A stretch of DNA of 64,000 bases, from positions 181,182 to 245,181 of the forward strand of contig JACEEZ010011995.1 in the NCBI GenBank assembly GCA_016584305.1, written 5' to 3'. Origin of the DNA: Chionoecetes opilio. Its lineage: Eukaryota; Arthropoda; Malacostraca; Decapoda; Majidae. Position numbers and translations under genes: made by a program. The notes under the pieces were generated by a model. The model ran no database searches. It was not told the DNA's origin and saw only the letters and a list, made by a program, of their open reading frames with translations. This document shows positions 54,367 through 64,000 of this stretch, piece by piece; position 1 is the stretch's first letter, and each line of letters opens with the position of its first letter.

Positions 54367-54967
54367 TTATCCATCTCTACGTATTCTAACCTACACGTAG
54401 ATGTTTTAAGCTCTACAATAAAGATAAAAACAACAGAATATCTTCTTTGGTTAAAAAGATAGGGCATTTTGAAAGTACAAAAACTATAACAGCGTTTTTC
54501 TCCGTGTTCTATCTGTGGCGCTTGCCTGGTTTTCCCTCTCGCGGCCTCCTGTGTTTGTTACATGTATTACCAAATAAATTCTATGATGAAAGTTGATCTT
54601 TTCGATGGCTCATCAATTTCCTGGGCGGCACAATCCACTGTTATGCACATTGTTAGGGATGGACATTTAATAGTCAGGAGCTACTGAGTGCCAGGCCGGG
54701 AATGTCGCGGGGGAACAACGCTCATTATATACACATATATTTCTGGTCGCTAGATGAGTTGAGGACCAGAATTGTTGTGAGTGAAGGTCATGTGATTATA
54801 ATCCATTTCTATCACACACTGTCATTGTAAGGAGGGCAAGACCTGAGGGTCATCATGCACGGCAACGCCTCAAATGTTGGCAGGTGTTGGGGATTCCTTG
54901 CCTGCAGCCTCCCTGACGCCCAGCAGTGTCCCGTTCTCTGGAACAGTGTGTCGCGTTTACTCTTAAA

Positions 54968-54998
54968 CACGTCAGGTTAGGTTACGGTTAGGTTAGGG
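54968..54998. repeat. TTAGG-like interstitial repeat
   Basis: GGTTAGGTTACGGTTAGGTTA: four or five degenerate units of the arthropod telomere motif. Confidence 0.6.
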
Positions 54999-57057
54999 TA
55001 AATTTCCAGGTTCAAACATATAAGTTTTGTGTGGGAATCACAATGAGGTTTTTTTTCGAGAAAATCCTATGGTTAGTTTCGGAGCTACAGCCAGGCGTAG
55101 GCGTCTTCACTCGGAAACCACACACTCACACAGAGTTGGGCAATATGCTAACGGGCAAGGTGGTGGTGGTGGTGGGTTGTTACTGTTCGCCTCCAACAAT
55201 GACAACACGGTGCATGTAATGGTTAAAACAAAACATTAATCTCTACAGTTTATTATAAAATGTACTCACGCTGGAAAATGAAAAATCTGTTACAAACAAA
55301 CGCGAAATGTATTAGTGAGCAGCGTATCGGCAGCTTCCAATGGCCACGGGAGCCTCATTCTTTATGTTAATATCTCCCGTTTTTATTTATAACAGCAAAT
55401 ATTTGATGGCCAGAGTACAATAATGTAACATGCAATATAACAGTACAACACACAAGGCTAGTGTTCCTATAACCATCATGTTATGCCATGAGCGCAAGGT
55501 TCTTTTTGTACTTTCATCCTTCACCGATATCATTGCCTGGTGGTATATTTATGGAGGTCTTATAGTCACGGTACCAAGTCACCGATAGGTTGTCTTGTTT
55601 TCTGCTGCAATAATTTCCTTACATAAGTTTGAGTCATGCTTGAACGATAGGAGCATATCTAGAATCTAACGCACACTGTAATAGCAGGCGTGGCGTATCA
55701 CAGGAACTACCACGTGTAGGTCTCACGGTCTCTTGTAGCTTAATTATGTTCTGATGGGCTTATGTATCTTTGGGTGACTTAGTGAATATAACATCGCATC
55801 ACTGTCCATGAGGGTCATGTTACAAGCATGAGCGTGGGAGTCCAACATAAAGATGGAGTAAACCTACGCAAGACGGGATGCTGTACACTTAATTTTTTCC
55901 TTCTTTTTTACTCCTGGCCAGTCATTGTGATGTAAAAAAAAAAAGAGAAAAAATGCTGCCTGAGTAATGAAGTAACACGTTAGCACAACAACAGATACCA
56001 TAGATGTAAAGACAGTTTTCCTAACTTACGTATTATATTCTATATCGGTATTATTGGGGCCATTACAAAATTACGCAAAGCTTTTTTTGTCATGTTTGAC
56101 CCCCCTCCCCCCTTGACACGCCTTGTAACACATGTCCAGAACCCCCTAGAAAATTATGTAACACCAGCTAGTAACCCCCCCCCCCCCCATTTATAAGGTT
56201 TGCATTTTGTTTTGCATATACAATAATATAAGTCTAGCCTAAGTACCTGCAAATCATAATATTTAGGTTTTTTTTTCTTTCTGAAAATGTTATGTACCTT
56301 TAACACATTACTAAAAAAAAACTACTTTTTCCCTGATGTGAAAAATAATAATAAGCAATATAGGGTTACATCAATTACTCACTTCAAAAGTTGTAGGCTT
56401 GGCAGGTGGCACATAAAACAGACGCGAGGAACGACGTACAAGAGAGGGCACGAAATTTCTGAACTTCACCACTGAGAGGTCCGAGCAATAGTTTTCAAGA
56501 AGTCTGCCTTCTTACCTGAAGAAAAAAAATCGTCAGCCTCCACCGTGGAAACATAACACTCAACAGAAGGTTGGGTGAAGCTTTGCACAAGACACCCGTG
56601 TTATCACACCAAACATGTCCCCACGCTACAAATAACAGCAGCAATGATTTCCCTGATATCATGGGCAGAGAAGAGAATATAGACATCAAAATGATAACAA
56701 GAGCACTAGAATACCACAACTGACCTCAGCACAGCAGGACTCCTTGCCTACCCTTCCGGCGGTAGCTTCCCATATAATGGTAGCGAAGGCGGCAGCCTTC
56801 TGCCAGCCGCGCTGCACGTTAGGGCTTCAACAGACCTATTCCTCCACAAAAAGTTTGAACTTTTTATCATCAATTTGCAGCCTCACATGATTGTTCAGAT
56901 TGCTATATCATCCAAAATGTCGAATCTATAGTAATCTAGCATAAAAATATAATGAAAATCGATATAAACCGCTTACATCTCGTGTATCAGCCTGTCTTAA
57001 GTAATAGGCTGCGAGTTTTATACCTCGCATATATTGACGAAACAGCACCATCTCTTG
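54999..57057. other. Unassigned 2-kb stretch
   Basis: Moderately AT-rich. Contains a GGTGGTGGTGGTGG tract (55158) and long C runs (56170). No gene, RNA or shared repeat recognised. Confidence 0.4.
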
Positions 57058-57122
57058 ACTAAGTCAGAGAGGCTGTAGCAAAGTTGAGGAGTGGAAAGGC
57101 AGCTGGTGTTTGTAATATCAGT
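57058..57122 (+). pseudogene. 65-bp fragment of the RTE-like LINE
   Basis: AAGTCAGAGAGGCTGTAGCA through TGTTTGTAATATCA is almost identical to 19204-19264 (RT region LRGGKAAGVCNI). It joins the P-type transposase with no intervening sequence. Confidence 0.85.
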
Positions 57123-57682
57123 TTATAGTGAAGAAGAAAAACTTGCTCAATATGCCATTGTTTTTATGGCCAAGGGGCTTTGCAGGAAATGGAAGCAGGC
57201 CTTGGGATATTTTTTATTTAACAGGTCACTTTGCCCTGACATTATAAAAGTCATGATCCAGGACTGCATCACTAAATTATTATCATGTGGATTACACCCC
57301 AACTTCATTGTCTGTGACCAAGACTCATCAAACAGAAGTGCCTTTAATAAACTTGATATATCATCAGCAACACCTTATGTAGAAGTTAATGATGGAAAGA
57401 TTTTCTTCTTTTATGATACTCCACACTTACTAAAAAGTGCAAGAAATATATTTACTAAATATGACATCGAAATTTGGTGGTGAAATTGCTAGGTGGAGTC
57501 ATATTGTAGATTTCTATGAAGCAGATAAGGTACATCCTATCAGGATTGCTCCCAAAATAACGGACACTCATGTAGACTGCAACAATTTTGAAAAAATGAA
57601 AGTTAGTTATGCGAGCCAAATTCTTCTAAGTAGAACTCTCGCTTCAGGTTTATACACCTATGCAACCCTTGGTGGTTTACCT
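57123..57682 (+). pseudogene. P-element/THAP9-like transposase fragment
   Basis: The plus-strand frames give EEEKLAQYAIVFMAKGLCRK, WKQALGYFLF, CGLHPNFIVCDQDSSNRSAF, DTPHLLKSARNIF and, after a one-base shift near 57475, GEIARWSHIVDFYEADK, IRIAPKITDTHVD and NFEKMKVSYASQIL. The series 'W K Q . . G Y F', 'V C D Q . . . N', 'D . P H L L K S . R N' and 'A P K . T D . H' is the RNase H-like core and insertion domain of P-element and THAP9 transposases. There is no THAP finger and no C-terminus; the piece is about 185 residues. Its left edge abuts a LINE scrap and its right edge a MITE. Confidence 0.85.
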
Positions 57683-57686
57683 AATA

Positions 57687-57951
57687 CCCCCGTCACACTT
57701 ATTCGGAATCAGCAGGAATCAAGCAGACACTTCGAATGCCGTTCGATATTTCTGTACTTCGAATGCACCTCGAAAGTTTTGAGCATGAGCAAAATATTCG
57801 GGCCGGTCACAAGAATAGACCCAAATGTTTGGGAATGCAGTCAGACATTTTAGAATGAACTTCGAATGCACTTCGAATATCCAGGTATATACGAAGAATT
57901 TTCATTTTGACGGCATTCCGGCTCATTCGGACTCTGGTGTGACAGAGGTAT
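57687..57951. mobile_element. Possible MITE (CCCCGTCACAC ends)
   Basis: The left CCCCCGTCACACTTATTCGG and the right inverse CCTCTGTCACACCAGAGTCCG are imperfectly inverted. The interior repeats CACTTCGAATGC-like words. TSD unclear. Confidence 0.5.
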
Positions 57952-57959
57952 ACAAAAGC

Positions 57960-59129
57960 AACAGCAACAGCCAGCTTTGAAAAATAACAAAATTAATTAT
58001 TAAAGGGCTTTTAATTCAAGTGGGGGGAAAACCTTTACTAGAGTAAAAAGCGGGAATTAAAGGCTGAAATGGAATTTTGGTTTTGGGTAAATGATAGGAA
58101 AGTTTGAACCCAAACCCCATGGAATAAAATTTGGGCCCCAAAAAAGGCAAATTCCCAGTGTACAGGCGATTTTTAAAATATTTTCAAAAACAGGCTTTTT
58201 TGGGAGGCTGTGTCTTAAAATTTATAAATTAAATATTTTTTTGAAACCCGAATAAGCAAGACTTCTAGAGTTTTTTTTATGTTGTATCGGGAAATTGGAG
58301 GAAACAATTTACCCCCCAAAATTTTCATCAATAAAAAAGTGGAATGAAGAATTGGTATGCCCCCAATTTTTTAAAATGCAGCAAGTAAGGGAACTAAAGA
58401 GGATATGACTCCTCTCTTATCATTTATGAAAAATTTGATACGGGATGGTAAAAGATGAAAGAACCACGGGCATTCCCCATCTTCAGATTTTGTTCTGAAG
58501 GAAATGTTTGACCACCCCCCCCCAAAAGACAACATGGGCGGAAATTGCAAGAAATTTTTCTCCCCCCGGGGCATCGCGTTTCGGCATGAAAAAATTCAAC
58601 TTTACAACGAAAACGCCGAGTTTTGGTTGTTGTCCCCCAAACGACAAAAAACAACAGCAATTTTCTCCACCTTTCCCCGGGTCCCCCTTTTTTCCTTTCA
58701 TATTTCTTCCCGGGAAACCAACGGGTTTGGATTTTTAAAACATAACCGTAAGCACCTATATAAAATTGTGAATAAGGGCAAATATACAAAAGATTAAATT
58801 AGGTGCAGGCGGCCTTTTTTTGATGTGAGAAGGGGTGAGGAGGCCGGGGTGGGGGGGTGGGATGTGTGCCCACCGCCACCGCCACATGTTTTTAGGCCCT
58901 TTTATTTTATATTAACCCCTTAAAGCCCAAGGGGAAAAAACCCCCCCCAAAACCTATTATTTTAATGACAAAAAATGAAAATCATCCCGGGAAAAAAGGA
59001 TCAGATATTGTCCAGCGCGCCAAAATATTTTCCCCGGGCACCCAAACCGACGCTCCAAAAAGGGGGAATTCTAAAAATTGTCCCTCTATAGCGGGCCTAG
59101 TGACTTCTGGGGAGAATCCTAAAATGGCA
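57960..59129. other. Poorly polished AT-rich sequence, no gene
   Basis: Homopolymer runs of A, T, C and G are inflated (CCCCCCCCCAAAAG, AAAAAACCCCCCCC). Any coding signal would be obscured. Confidence 0.5.
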
Positions 59130-59925
59130 GCATGTTTAAAGCACGGGCAGTCCATCAAGCCCGTTGAGGAATGTTATTTTGCCACTTGTAAATAAAAGGG
59201 AAACTTTTTGAAAAGGTTTCGCCCACCCCGCGAGTAATTTAACAGACGCGCTTTGGTAAATTTAAAAATTTTTTTCATAAGGGGGAAAAAAGAAAGACCT
59301 AACAAAGGAAAAAAATTAAAAATTTATTGTAAATACAAAAGGGCAGAGGGGCCCGAGAAAGAAATATCAAGGATCGGGGTGTTACGAGGAGAGTGTGATG
59401 AAGTGGGTGGAGTGTTCATAAAACGTGGCGGGGGGGGCAACACCGTAACAAAAGAAGTGGCCACAGCGAGGATGTAAATGTTTAAAATCGTAAAAATTTC
59501 TTTCTTTCCTTTTTTGAGGATGGCACCACTTTAGTTTTATACATTTCGGGCTTGGTGATGTTTTACATCCCCGCTGTGGCCCCCTCTTTAAAGTTATGGT
59601 GGTGCCACCCCGCCAGGTTAAAGAAAAAACCCACCCAAATTCATCACATATCTCCTCCTCGAACACCCACAATCCTTTATATTTTTTCCTTGGGGCCCCT
59701 GCCTTTGGTAGGAAACACAATAAAATTGAATTTCTCCTTTGTTGGTCTTTTTGCCAACCCCTTAGAAAATAAAAGTAGTTATACCAACGCGCGTTTTTGG
59801 GCCAAAATTTTCGCGGGGAGTGAGGGGGATCCCTTTTTAAAATGCTTTTGTCTATAATGACAAGTGGCATCGAACATTTCCCCAACGGTCTTGATGGACT
59901 GCCCGTGCCTTTAAAAATGGTGCCA
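59130..59925. repeat. Fold-back structure, arms of about 350 bp
   Basis: GCACGGGCAGTCCATCAAG and GTGGCCACAGCGAGGATGTA in the left arm are inverted in the right arm (GACTGCCCGTGC near 59900; CATCCCCGCTGTGGCC near 59565), around a spacer of about 65 bp. Similarity ends abruptly at both outer edges, which argues for a real element rather than a read-through artefact. Confidence 0.7.
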
Positions 59926-60117
59926 TATGTAGGTACTTTTTTATACAGGGATTTTCTATAAAATAAAAAGGTTGGGTATTCGCAGGAATGGTTTGGCCAC
60001 ATGCCATCAGGGTTTTTTAAAATTTCGGGGGCGCGACCCCAATTTCTGGTTCGCAAGCTGTTTGGGCAATGGGGGCCAAGTTTTTAAACAAACATACATA
60101 CATAAAGTGAAATGCAT

Positions 60118-60230
60118 TTAAAAGGGGAGAGAGAGAAGAGAGAAGAGAGAAGAGAGAGATGAGAGGGGAGGAGAGAGAGAGGAAAGGGGGAGAGAGAAAA
60201 AGGGGAGAGAGAAAAGAGAGAGGGAATGGC
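60118..60230. repeat. (GAGA)n purine tract
   Basis: GAGAGAGAAGAGAGAAGAG-type simple repeat. Confidence 0.95.
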
Positions 60231-61551
60231 CCCCTGGGGGAAGGCCGGGGCCACGCATAATCTTCATCTGCCAAAAATCAATAAAAAAAAATTTTCAATT
60301 ACGTAGCTACAATATTTTTTTCAAAAGTACTTTTAAAAATTTTAATCGATAAAATTTAAATTGCCAATTCTAACATTTTGCAATTTTTATTTAATCCCCT
60401 AGATTCGTGTAGTTATATGTATGAAAATTTTGGTGCACATGTGTTTTATTATGTAATTGCAATAAAAAATCAAAAACCCGGGGAGAAAAATGCAAAAATA
60501 CGCACAATAGGGTCGCGAATGTTAAAATTTAAACTGGGTCCCCAATTTAAAAAAAATTTGAAGAAAACTGCCTTACATGATACTATTTTTCCCATCATTT
60601 TAAACTCAGTATATTTATTGTCTGTATTTTTTAAAATTTCATAAAACCCAAAAAAGAAACACTTTTTTTTGTAAGTAATAGCTAGGTTAGGTTAAAAGGG
60701 TAGGTTTTTGGGGTTTCGTTTTGCGGAATTAATTTTTGGGTTTTAAAAAGCCAAAAACTGGGTGGGCGATTACCCCGGGTGGTTGGGGGGCCGGGTAACT
60801 CCTGCGGAAAATTTACCTATACTAATTGATTACACAAAATTTTTTTCACTGTTATGAATTCCCCACGTTTAAGTTTTTTTGGGAATACTCCCCGAAGTAG
60901 GTGGCTGCCAACCCAAACCCCGGGCAGCCAGGGAATCGCGCACCATCAGACTCGCTTATGTAAACCCAAATAACTCAAAAAAAATCCCAAAAATTAACCC
61001 CAAAAAATAGACATAAATAAACATAAAACCCAAAATCTAGCCCTAAAAGTTTTAAAAGTTTACCCACCGTTACTTGCTAATTTATGTACTAAGGCCCTTT
61101 AAAAAACCCCTTGATGCAAAAATTATCACTTTTTGGGGAAAATGCCCTTAATTAAATTTTATTTCAGCAAAATAATTGGGAGTTTAGCATTTGTTCAATC
61201 TTCGCTATTTTTCCCCGAACATGCATGTTTCACTGTGAAAGGGCCCCATAGTGTTAAATTTAGGGTTTCCCTTTTGTTTTAGATTTGGTTAAAGGGTTTG
61301 GTTATACTCCGCTAACCGGATCTCTGTTCCCTCAGCGAAAGTTCCAATTTTTACACTAACCCAAACCTATATTTTTAAAAAGTTTTTACGGTGTCTCCTA
61401 ACTAATCTAACCTAACCATGCCGTAGCGGAATTCCCGGATTTTGTCTGGACAAAAATTTCGGAAAAACGTAAAGGGAAAACCCATTAATTTTATATAAAA
61501 ATTATATTATATATTTATATATAATATATATAATATATTTTATATATAATA

Positions 61552-61590
<39 letters not shown>

Positions 61591-64000
61591 GGGTGTTAAA
61601 TAATAAAAAAATTTGTGGGAGATTTCGGGCCCACATGTTTTCTTGTTCCACTTGGGGTTTGAGATGCACTTTAAATTTGAACTCAACGGATAAGATTAAA
61701 GGGTTTTCCCCAGAGCGAACATGTTTTTGGTCGGGGGGGTTTGTGCCGTCGTGACGCTCCCGCTCTTACACTGACTAACTGCGCACCTGCAAAAAAATGC
61801 CACATGCATGGGAAAAAGGTTGAAAGAAAAAGATTAAAGTTGTAAGAACCCCGGGGCTAAGCCCCCCGTTTGTTAAAAACCCTAGGAGTTTGGGTTCTCT
61901 CCTCTCTTCCTGGGAGGCGAATTGGGCGACTTAAAAGATGAGGGCACCAGAGCGTTTCATAAAGCGAGAGGGATGTCGAAGGGAATCTACGCTTCAAGAT
62001 TTTCCTCTTCAGGTCTAGTTTCGGTGCCCTCTCATGAATTTCGAGCCAGGGGAAACAGGTTCCCTTTCGTCCCCCTCCTCTAACCTTCCGGGGAAGGGGG
62101 CCAGGGTTCCTTCCCATGTCCCAAAACGTTTCCCCATTTCAGGGGGAAATTTTGCAGAGGAATCCCCAATGAGCGCGTTGCTTAAAGGCCCCTGGGGGCA
62201 TTAAAGCCCCATTTGGTACGTGCAAAAGATTTGGGCCCCCTCTTCTTCGACGAAAGGGTTACAAAGGAAGAGAAGGCCTCCATGGCCAGAACATGAAGAG
62301 GGGGGGGGGGGGAAGGGGACTGAAACTTCTGGACGGAAAGGCCTTAAATCCCAACAAGCCTTTTTCGGGCTTTTTTCAGTTCGGTCGAGAAAGGCGCTGG
62401 ATCTCCTGCTCCCAGGACAAGGCGAGGAAGGGGCCCACACCCCGGCTAAGAGCCCCCCGTTGGGAGGGGGATCTTCTCTTCTGCGGGGAAAAGAGGCGTT
62501 TTGCCCGGTGAAGGTGGTCAACGACGTTGCCGAACGGGAGGGCCCTGTGACCGCCTTTTTAAGCGGTCTCACCCGAGAAGAAGCTAAAAGGGAGTCCTTC
62601 TGAAGGGGGGCCAAGGCAGGAGGGAGTGCCCACGACCTAAGGCAGCCCATGGAGCCCGAGCGATCGGGAAACCCCAATAAAGCAACCCTTTGGGTGCCCC
62701 TTTTGGGGAATTTTTTTTTTTTAGTTTCAGTGATAGATTCATTTGTATTCTCGGGTCGAAAGGAAAAAAATTAAATTATTTTTTTATGCTAACTTTGGTT
62801 TTCTTTTTTTGTTTTTGAAAAATTGTGCTTTGGGGGCCCAAAAAGCCTTACAAAAAATTTGTACGAATCTTTTGTTTTATTAAAGGAAAAAAACCAAATT
62901 TCCCAAAATTTTTTAAAAAAATTTTCAAAATATATATTTAAAAATATATATATAAAATATATAAAATATATATAATATATTATATATATAATTTATATAA
63001 TATATAATTTATATTTTAAAAAATTTTTAAATTTTAAAAAATATATATAAAATAAAAAAAAAAAATTTTTTTTTTGTTTTTTTTTTTTTTCAACTCGTAC
63101 AAAATTTTTTAAATTTAAAAGGAGGGGCTAAAAAAAAGAAAGAATGAATTTGGTTCCCCTTTTTTTTAAAAAAGTAAATACAGTTTTTTACTTCCCCCAA
63201 AAAACCCGGGGTTTTAAAAAATTTTTTTGGTTTAAAATTTGAAAAGTTCTCCCCATTTTATTTTTTTCCCAAAATTCCCCCCGGGTAAACCCTAACGAAT
63301 TGATTTACAATGGACCCTTATGCCGTGAAACATATTTCAGGGTTTCTTCCGGTTGAAAAATTCCCCATTTTACCCCTAACAATATTTTAAAACGTAAAAA
63401 ACCCGGGGGGCCTTTTTAAATTTTTTCCCTTTTTTTTTTTTAATTTTTTTTGTTTTTGAAAAAAACCCTTAAAACAAAAAAAAAAAAAATTTAAAAAAGT
63501 AAAAATTCCGGGGTTTTGGGGTTTTTGTGTTTTTTGGGGGGGGGTGGGGTTTAAAAAAAAATTAAAGGGGGACGGGAGGATAAAATTCCTCATTTTTTCA
63601 ACCCAACCGGGGGGGTACGAATACTGGCCCCTCGGGGCCTTTTTTTTTCGGGGTAACTCCTACCCCCCTGGGTTTTTTTTCCCTTTTGGGGGAAGAAAAC
63701 CCCAGGGGGTCCAAAAACCCCCGGGTACACCCCCCCTACGGCTTGGAAAGGGGTTGGGGGTTTTAAGGAAAAGGGGCCTTATTCCTTATTTGGGGGCTTT
63801 TGGAATACCCCGGGGTGGTAATGGCTCGGGGGGGGTGGTCAATGGCCCCAAACCCCCTTTAAAAACCCCCTGATGGAATAGGGTTTTTGGCCTAACTTTT
63901 AACTTCCCGTTTTTCCCCAAAGTTTTTTTTTTTTAGAAAAAATTTTAAACTCAAAAAAAATTTTTTTTTGCCCCCACCCCACCCCCTTTTTTTTAAACCC
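60231..64000. other. Low-quality AT-rich region without recognisable genes
   Basis: AT runs at 61496-61592 and 62935-63062. The stretch 62210-62650 is GC-rich with overlapping open frames on both strands, one plus frame with EEAKRESF and VVNDVAEREGP; it may be a coding relic, but I recognise nothing. 63060-64000 is mostly homopolymer blocks. Confidence 0.45.

Larger units (their letters stand above)
51535..54965. other. Unmerged contig overlap around N at 52593
   Basis: 51535-52592 recurs at 52594-54965 in the same orientation, broken only by a 1.35-kb insertion in the second copy. As at 15319, the repeat begins and ends at the N. Identity is very high apart from homopolymer differences and a few substitutions (for example GGGCGATAG versus GGGCAATAG). 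Two alleles or contig ends placed in series are the likely cause. Confidence 0.85.

Noticed and set aside
62201..62677. Gene encoding a 158-residue protein on the minus strand
   Set aside because: Overlaps an equally long plus-strand frame in GC-rich unpolished sequence and shows no known motif.

Overview
This window looks like arthropod, most likely decapod crustacean, nuclear DNA that consists almost entirely of transposable elements. The reasons are RTE/CR1/I-type LINE fragments with protein signatures common in crustacean genomes, many hAT elements, spliced transposase genes with GT..AG introns, and short TTAGG/CCTAA-type runs. No bacterial-style operon, rRNA or tRNA gene is recognisable. 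The species assignment is inference. The sequence comes from a draft assembly: single N's at 15319, 41404 and 52593 mark joins, two of the joins carry unmerged overlaps (about 1.6 kb and 1.05 kb), and three zones (about 7.9-13.9, 25.4-31.3 and 57.9-64.0 kb) have inflated homopolymers that break reading frames.

Layout. 0.3-1.5 kb: a non-autonomous hAT element with a perfect 8-bp target duplication. 1.8-2.3 kb: a copy of repeat family F1. 2.5-6.6 kb: two possible exons on the minus strand, with a LINE scrap, a 33-bp minisatellite and two fold-back repeats between them. 7.2-24.3 kb: one copy of repeat family R, split by a full-length I-type LINE (7718-14128) and by a hAT-like element E1 (14194-23863). 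E1 was itself invaded by a hAT copy, by an RTE-like LINE and by a 2.6-kb fragment of a negative-strand RNA virus polymerase gene (21157-23729). 24.9-31.7 kb: further R copies, one split by a hAT (26133-31325) whose transposase is split by a 3.5-kb long-TIR element. 33.0-34.4 kb: LINE fragment. 34.9-40.3 kb: a hAT, holding a 4.15-kb hAT with a four-exon transposase gene, which holds a 374-bp hAT MITE. 40.3-41.4 kb: F1/LINE 5' sequence. 43.2-49.0 kb: a long-TIR unit filled with smaller elements. 49.0-51.6 kb: a row of fold-back MITEs and a hAT-like element. 51.5-55.0 kb: an allelic overlap in which only one copy carries a 1.35-kb TIR transposon. 57.06-57.95 kb: a LINE scrap, a P-element/THAP9-like transposase relic and a MITE. 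58-64 kb: poorly polished AT-rich sequence.

The window reads as a layered record of insertions. Empty and filled copies of the same repeat within the window let target duplications be checked directly and the order of several insertions be read. The most unusual object is the viral L-gene fragment. It is flanked by a perfect 12-bp direct repeat, as expected for LINE-type retro-insertion, and it lies inside a DNA transposon.
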